A DNA stretch of 64,000 bases from Janthinobacterium agaricidamnosum (lineage in GTDB: Bacteria > Pseudomonadota > Gammaproteobacteria > Burkholderiales > Burkholderiaceae_D): assembly GCF_003667705.1 (NCBI RefSeq), contig NZ_CP033019.1, forward strand, positions 4,340,001 to 4,404,000. The letters are read 5' to 3'. Positions 61,362 to 64,000 of this stretch are shown here, piece after piece. Below the pieces are notes generated by a model, which was not told the DNA's origin, did not search any database, and saw only the letters and a program-made list of their open reading frames with translations. The translations under genes were made by a program, and so were the position numbers. The first letter of the stretch is position 1. Every line of letters starts with the position of its first letter.

Positions 61362-63776
61362 ATGATGACCACCCACTTGACGCTGGCCCTGCGCCGCCAT
61401 TCCTTCCACGTTTTGCTGGGCGCGTGCGCCGCGGGCTTGAGCTTGCCGGCCCTGGCGCAAACGGCCGTGGCCGCCGCCGTGGCATCCGCCACGACCGACA
61501 TGGCAGCCGCTGCCGCCCCGGCTGCCGACGACAACGTCCCGATGGCCACCGTGGAGATTTCCTCGCGCAAGACGCGCTCCTCGGTTGCCCTGAGCAAGAA
61601 TGAAATCCAGAAAATCCTGCCCGGCACGAATCCCCTGAAAGCCCTGCAAACCTTGCCAGGCGTCAGCTTCCAGACGGCCGATCCTTGGGGCAACAACGAG
61701 CAGAACCTGTCGCTGTTCGTGCATGGCTTTTCCGGCCAGCAACTCGGTTACACCATGGATGGCGTGCCGCTGGGCGACCAGCAGTACGGCAACTACAACG
61801 GCCTGTCGCCGCAGCGCGCCGTCATCAGCGAAAACGTGCGCAGCGTCGTGCTGTCCTCGGGTGCGGGCGACCTGGCGACGGCCTCGACCAGCAACCTGGG
61901 CGGCACCATCGAAACCTATTCCAGCGATCCGCTGGCCACGCAAGGCGCCAGCCTGCAGCAGACGGTGGGCAGCCACCGCACCTCGCGCACATTTGCCCGC
62001 TACGACACGGGCGTTTTCGGCGACGGCAGCAGCGCCTATTTTTCCATCCTGCACCACGAAGCGCGCGCCTGGGATTTCGATGCGCGCCAGGGCGGCGACC
62101 AGTTCAATGCCAAATACGTCAACCGCAGCGAGGCGGGCAAGCTGACCCTGTTCTTCAATTACTCGGACAAGATCGAGCCGAACGAAGACAGCACCGTGCA
62201 CGTGGCGGGCGAAACGAGCGCACCGTACACGCGCCCCTTCCTGTACCCGGACTTCAAGGCGGCCCTGAATTACCTGTCGCCCACGGGCGCGACGCCTGCC
62301 GCGGACGGCAACAATTACCGCAATTACTACAGCGATGCGCAGCGCACCGATTACCTGGCCTACGCCAAGTTCGACGCAAACTTGTCCGAAGGCATGACAT
62401 GGTCCAACCAGGTGTATTACCACAAGGATGACGGCGCCGGCGTGGTGGCCGGCCCCATCGGCGTGGCCGGCTTGCCGGGACTGTTCAGCGTGTACTACCC
62501 GAAACAGAACCTGAAACAAGTGTTCGGCAACTCGGGCTACGCCGTGCGCACCACGGAATACGACATCAAGCGCGGCGGCTTCATTTCCACCGTGCGCAAG
62601 GAAATCGGCGAGCACCAGCTGGAAGCGGGCCTGTGGCTGGAACAGAACCGCTCGTCCGCCTACCGCCGCTGGTATGCGCTCGACGTCAACAACCCCACCT
62701 CGCCGTATGACCGCCCCAGCAATCCCTTGATCACGCAGTACGGCAGCGAGATCGACAACAAGGTGGTGCAACTGCACTTGCAGGATGAATGGCGCATCCG
62801 CCCCGATATCGCCCTGCAGGCCGGTTTCAAGTCCAGCCTGCAGTTTGCCGACGGTCAATTCCCCGTGCAGCCAGCCCTGGGCGCCATCGCGGGCGGCTCG
62901 ACGGCCTTGCCGGTCGGCACCATCAACACGAAAAAATGGTTCCTGCCGCAAGTGGGCGCGCGCTGGGACTTCACGCCGCAAGACCAGCTGTACTTCAATA
63001 TCCAGAAAAACATGCGCCAGTTCGTCACCTATGGCGGCGGCGGCGCCTCGCCGTGGAGCTTGTCGAGTCAGGCCGCGTTTGATCTGTTCAAGCGCGACGC
63101 CAAGCCGGAAACGGCCCTCACCTATGAAGTGGGCGTGCGCGGCAGCCATCCTTTGAGCCTGGGCGCCATCACGGCCATCGATGGCCAGGTCAACGTCTAC
63201 CACGTCGATTTCAGCAACCGCTTGCTGCAGATCAGCCCCACGCCCGTGATTTCCTCCATCATCGGCGGCAATCCCGTGCTGGCCAACGTGGGCAGCGTGC
63301 GCACGGACGGCATCGATATCGCGGGCACCGTGCACTTTGGTAACAATTTTTCGTTCTACAATGCCCTGTCGTACAACCGCTCGCAGTACGCGGACAATTA
63401 CAACAATGGCGCCGCGCTGGTCTTGACCGCTGGCAAGAACGTACCGGGCTCGCCGGAATGGCTGAACAAGTTCGTGGCTTCCGCCACGTTTGGCGATATT
63501 GAGGTGCAACTGACGGGAGACTATGTGGGCAAGCGCTACGCGACGTACACCAACGATTTGTCGGTCCCCAGCTATTTCCTGATGGGCCTGGGCGTGTCGG
63601 GCAAGCTGCCGGCCATGGCCGGCTGGCTGAAAAACCCGCGCTGGCGCGTGAACGTCAGCAACCTGGCCAACCGCGAAGGATCGCTGAACGTGGTCGTGGG
63701 CGCGGCCGACAAGACGTACAACACCTTCCCCATCGCCCCGCGCCAGGGCTTCCTGACCTTGACGGCGGATTTCTGA
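61362..63776 (+). CDS. TonB-dependent receptor, probable Pho-regulated glycerophosphodiester or phosphate-source receptor
   Basis: An 804-residue TonB receptor. Signal peptide about 1-32 (LPALAQTAV). The plug has PMATVEISSRKTRSS (TonB-box position), NPLKALQTLPGVSFQTADPWG, LFVHGFSGQQLGYTMDGVPLGD and SGAGDLATASTSNLGGTIE. The barrel ends GFLTLTADF. A PhoB box lies upstream and the next gene, overlapping by 1 nt (TGATG), encodes a glycerophosphodiester phosphodiesterase. Import of glycerophosphodiesters or other organic phosphate under phosphate limitation is inferred from these two facts. ATG 61362 and 61365 are both possible starts. Confidence 0.88.
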   Translation: MMTTHLTLALRRHSFHVLLGACAAGLSLPALAQTAVAAAVASATTDMAAAAAPAADDNVPMATVEISSRKTRSSVALSKNEIQKILPGTNPLKALQTLPGVSFQTADPWGNNEQNLSLFVHGFSGQQLGYTMDGVPLGDQQYGNYNGLSPQRAVISENVRSVVLSSGAGDLATASTSNLGGTIETYSSDPLATQGASLQQTVGSHRTSRTFARYDTGVFGDGSSAYFSILHHEARAWDFDARQGGDQFNAKYVNRSEAGKLTLFFNYSDKIEPNEDSTVHVAGETSAPYTRPFLYPDFKAALNYLSPTGATPAADGNNYRNYYSDAQRTDYLAYAKFDANLSEGMTWSNQVYYHKDDGAGVVAGPIGVAGLPGLFSVYYPKQNLKQVFGNSGYAVRTTEYDIKRGGFISTVRKEIGEHQLEAGLWLEQNRSSAYRRWYALDVNNPTSPYDRPSNPLITQYGSEIDNKVVQLHLQDEWRIRPDIALQAGFKSSLQFADGQFPVQPALGAIAGGSTALPVGTINTKKWFLPQVGARWDFTPQDQLYFNIQKNMRQFVTYGGGGASPWSLSSQAAFDLFKRDAKPETALTYEVGVRGSHPLSLGAITAIDGQVNVYHVDFSNRLLQISPTPVISSIIGGNPVLANVGSVRTDGIDIAGTVHFGNNFSFYNALSYNRSQYADNYNNGAALVLTAGKNVPGSPEWLNKFVASATFGDIEVQLTGDYVGKRYATYTNDLSVPSYFLMGLGVSGKLPAMAGWLKNPRWRVNVSNLANREGSLNVVVGAADKTYNTFPIAPRQGFLTLTADF

Positions 63777-64000
63777 TGCGCTCACCCATCCTCCCGCAAC
63801 GGCACTTTTCGCGCCGCAACTTCGTCCAGGCGGCCGTGGGCGGCCTGGCCCTGGCGGCAGCACCGGGCTTTGCCGCCGGCCTGCTGGCCACGCCCCCGAG
63901 CCGCCCGCTCGTGTTCGCCCACCGGGGCGCCAGCGCCCTGCGCCCCGAGCATACCCTGGCGTCGTACGCCAAGGCCATCCTCGACGGTGCCGACTACGTC
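63776..64000 (+). CDS. glpQ: Tat-exported glycerophosphodiester phosphodiesterase (partial)
   Basis: The first 75 residues of a gene cut by the window edge. A twin-arginine signal FSRRNFVQAAVGG is followed by a hydrophobic stretch and the GDPD opening PLVFAHRGASALRPEHT, with catalytic-site His49, Arg50 and Glu58. The enzyme splits glycerophosphodiesters into glycerol 3-phosphate and alcohol, in the periplasm. It is translationally coupled to the upstream TonB receptor (ATG shares the A of TGA). Confidence 0.88.
   Translation, partial: MRSPILPQRHFSRRNFVQAAVGGLALAAAPGFAAGLLATPPSRPLVFAHRGASALRPEHTLASYAKAILDGADYV

Noticed and set aside
1..64000. CRISPR arrays, tRNA and rRNA genes
   Set aside because: I saw no regular spaced repeats, and no tRNA T-loop or rRNA signature on reading; a tRNA scan was not possible here.

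Overview
The window looks like chromosomal DNA of a high-GC betaproteobacterium in the Oxalobacteraceae, most like Janthinobacterium, Duganella or Massilia. The grounds are protein style and gene content (paired cphA genes, several TonB receptors, BamC, YcfD-like hydroxylase, SlyD); no 16S gene is present, so the genus is an inference. I saw no tRNA, rRNA or CRISPR array. Genes are dense on both strands, and many long antisense reading frames are only shadows of high-GC genes.

Layout. 1-12 kb: a partial CheR, a divergent aldo/keto reductase-LysR pair, free-Met-sulfoxide reductase, an O-methyltransferase, a divergent EamA exporter-AraC pair, a large DnaJ-type zinc-finger/Sel1 membrane protein, a tetR-map-unknown-nitrobindin-like group, and AMP nucleosidase. 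12-15 kb: a TonB receptor behind an AT-rich leader. 15.2-16.2 kb: an IS1595-type insertion sequence abutting the terminator of the next operon. 16.3-24.3 kb: a cyanophycin locus, with DUF1854 protein and an unusual ABC exporter on the minus strand diverging from two cphA-type synthetases. 24.6-30 kb: a second TonB receptor, an RpiR regulator and a class III aminotransferase. 30-39.6 kb: a type VI secretion fragment (tssF, tssG, vgrG, Tle3-type lipase, DUF2875-type lipoprotein, PAAR). 39.9-45.4 kb: an accessory stretch with a Ser/Thr kinase-TPR protein, an orphan coupled gene, a broken secreted-protein gene and a PD-(D/E)XK-like nuclease with an apparent frameshift. 45.9-61.2 kb: housekeeping genes (mutS, slyD, a uL16-hydroxylase homologue, bamC, dapA, a rhomboid-unrelated M50 protease, yciO, htpX, PHP phosphatase, gamma carbonic anhydrase, hslO). 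61.3-64 kb: a TonB receptor overlapping a Tat-exported glycerophosphodiester phosphodiesterase, behind a four-unit PhoB box.

How parts work together. The cyanophycin locus would make and manage an Asp-Arg storage polymer. The T6SS block carries spike, tip, a lipase and its probable adaptor, plus two baseplate genes, but not the sheath, tube or membrane complex, and no recognisable immunity gene. The last operon looks like phosphate-starvation scavenging of glycerophosphodiesters.

Most notable signals not explained by genes: a pair of about 120-bp interspersed repeats (52.1 and 57.6 kb, opposite orientation) whose conserved core is closed by stems of different but self-complementary sequence; the PhoB box; a tetR promoter that predicts a leaderless mRNA under its own palindromic operator; a G8 tract inside the kinase gene; and composition breaks inside the T6SS effector and kinase genes.
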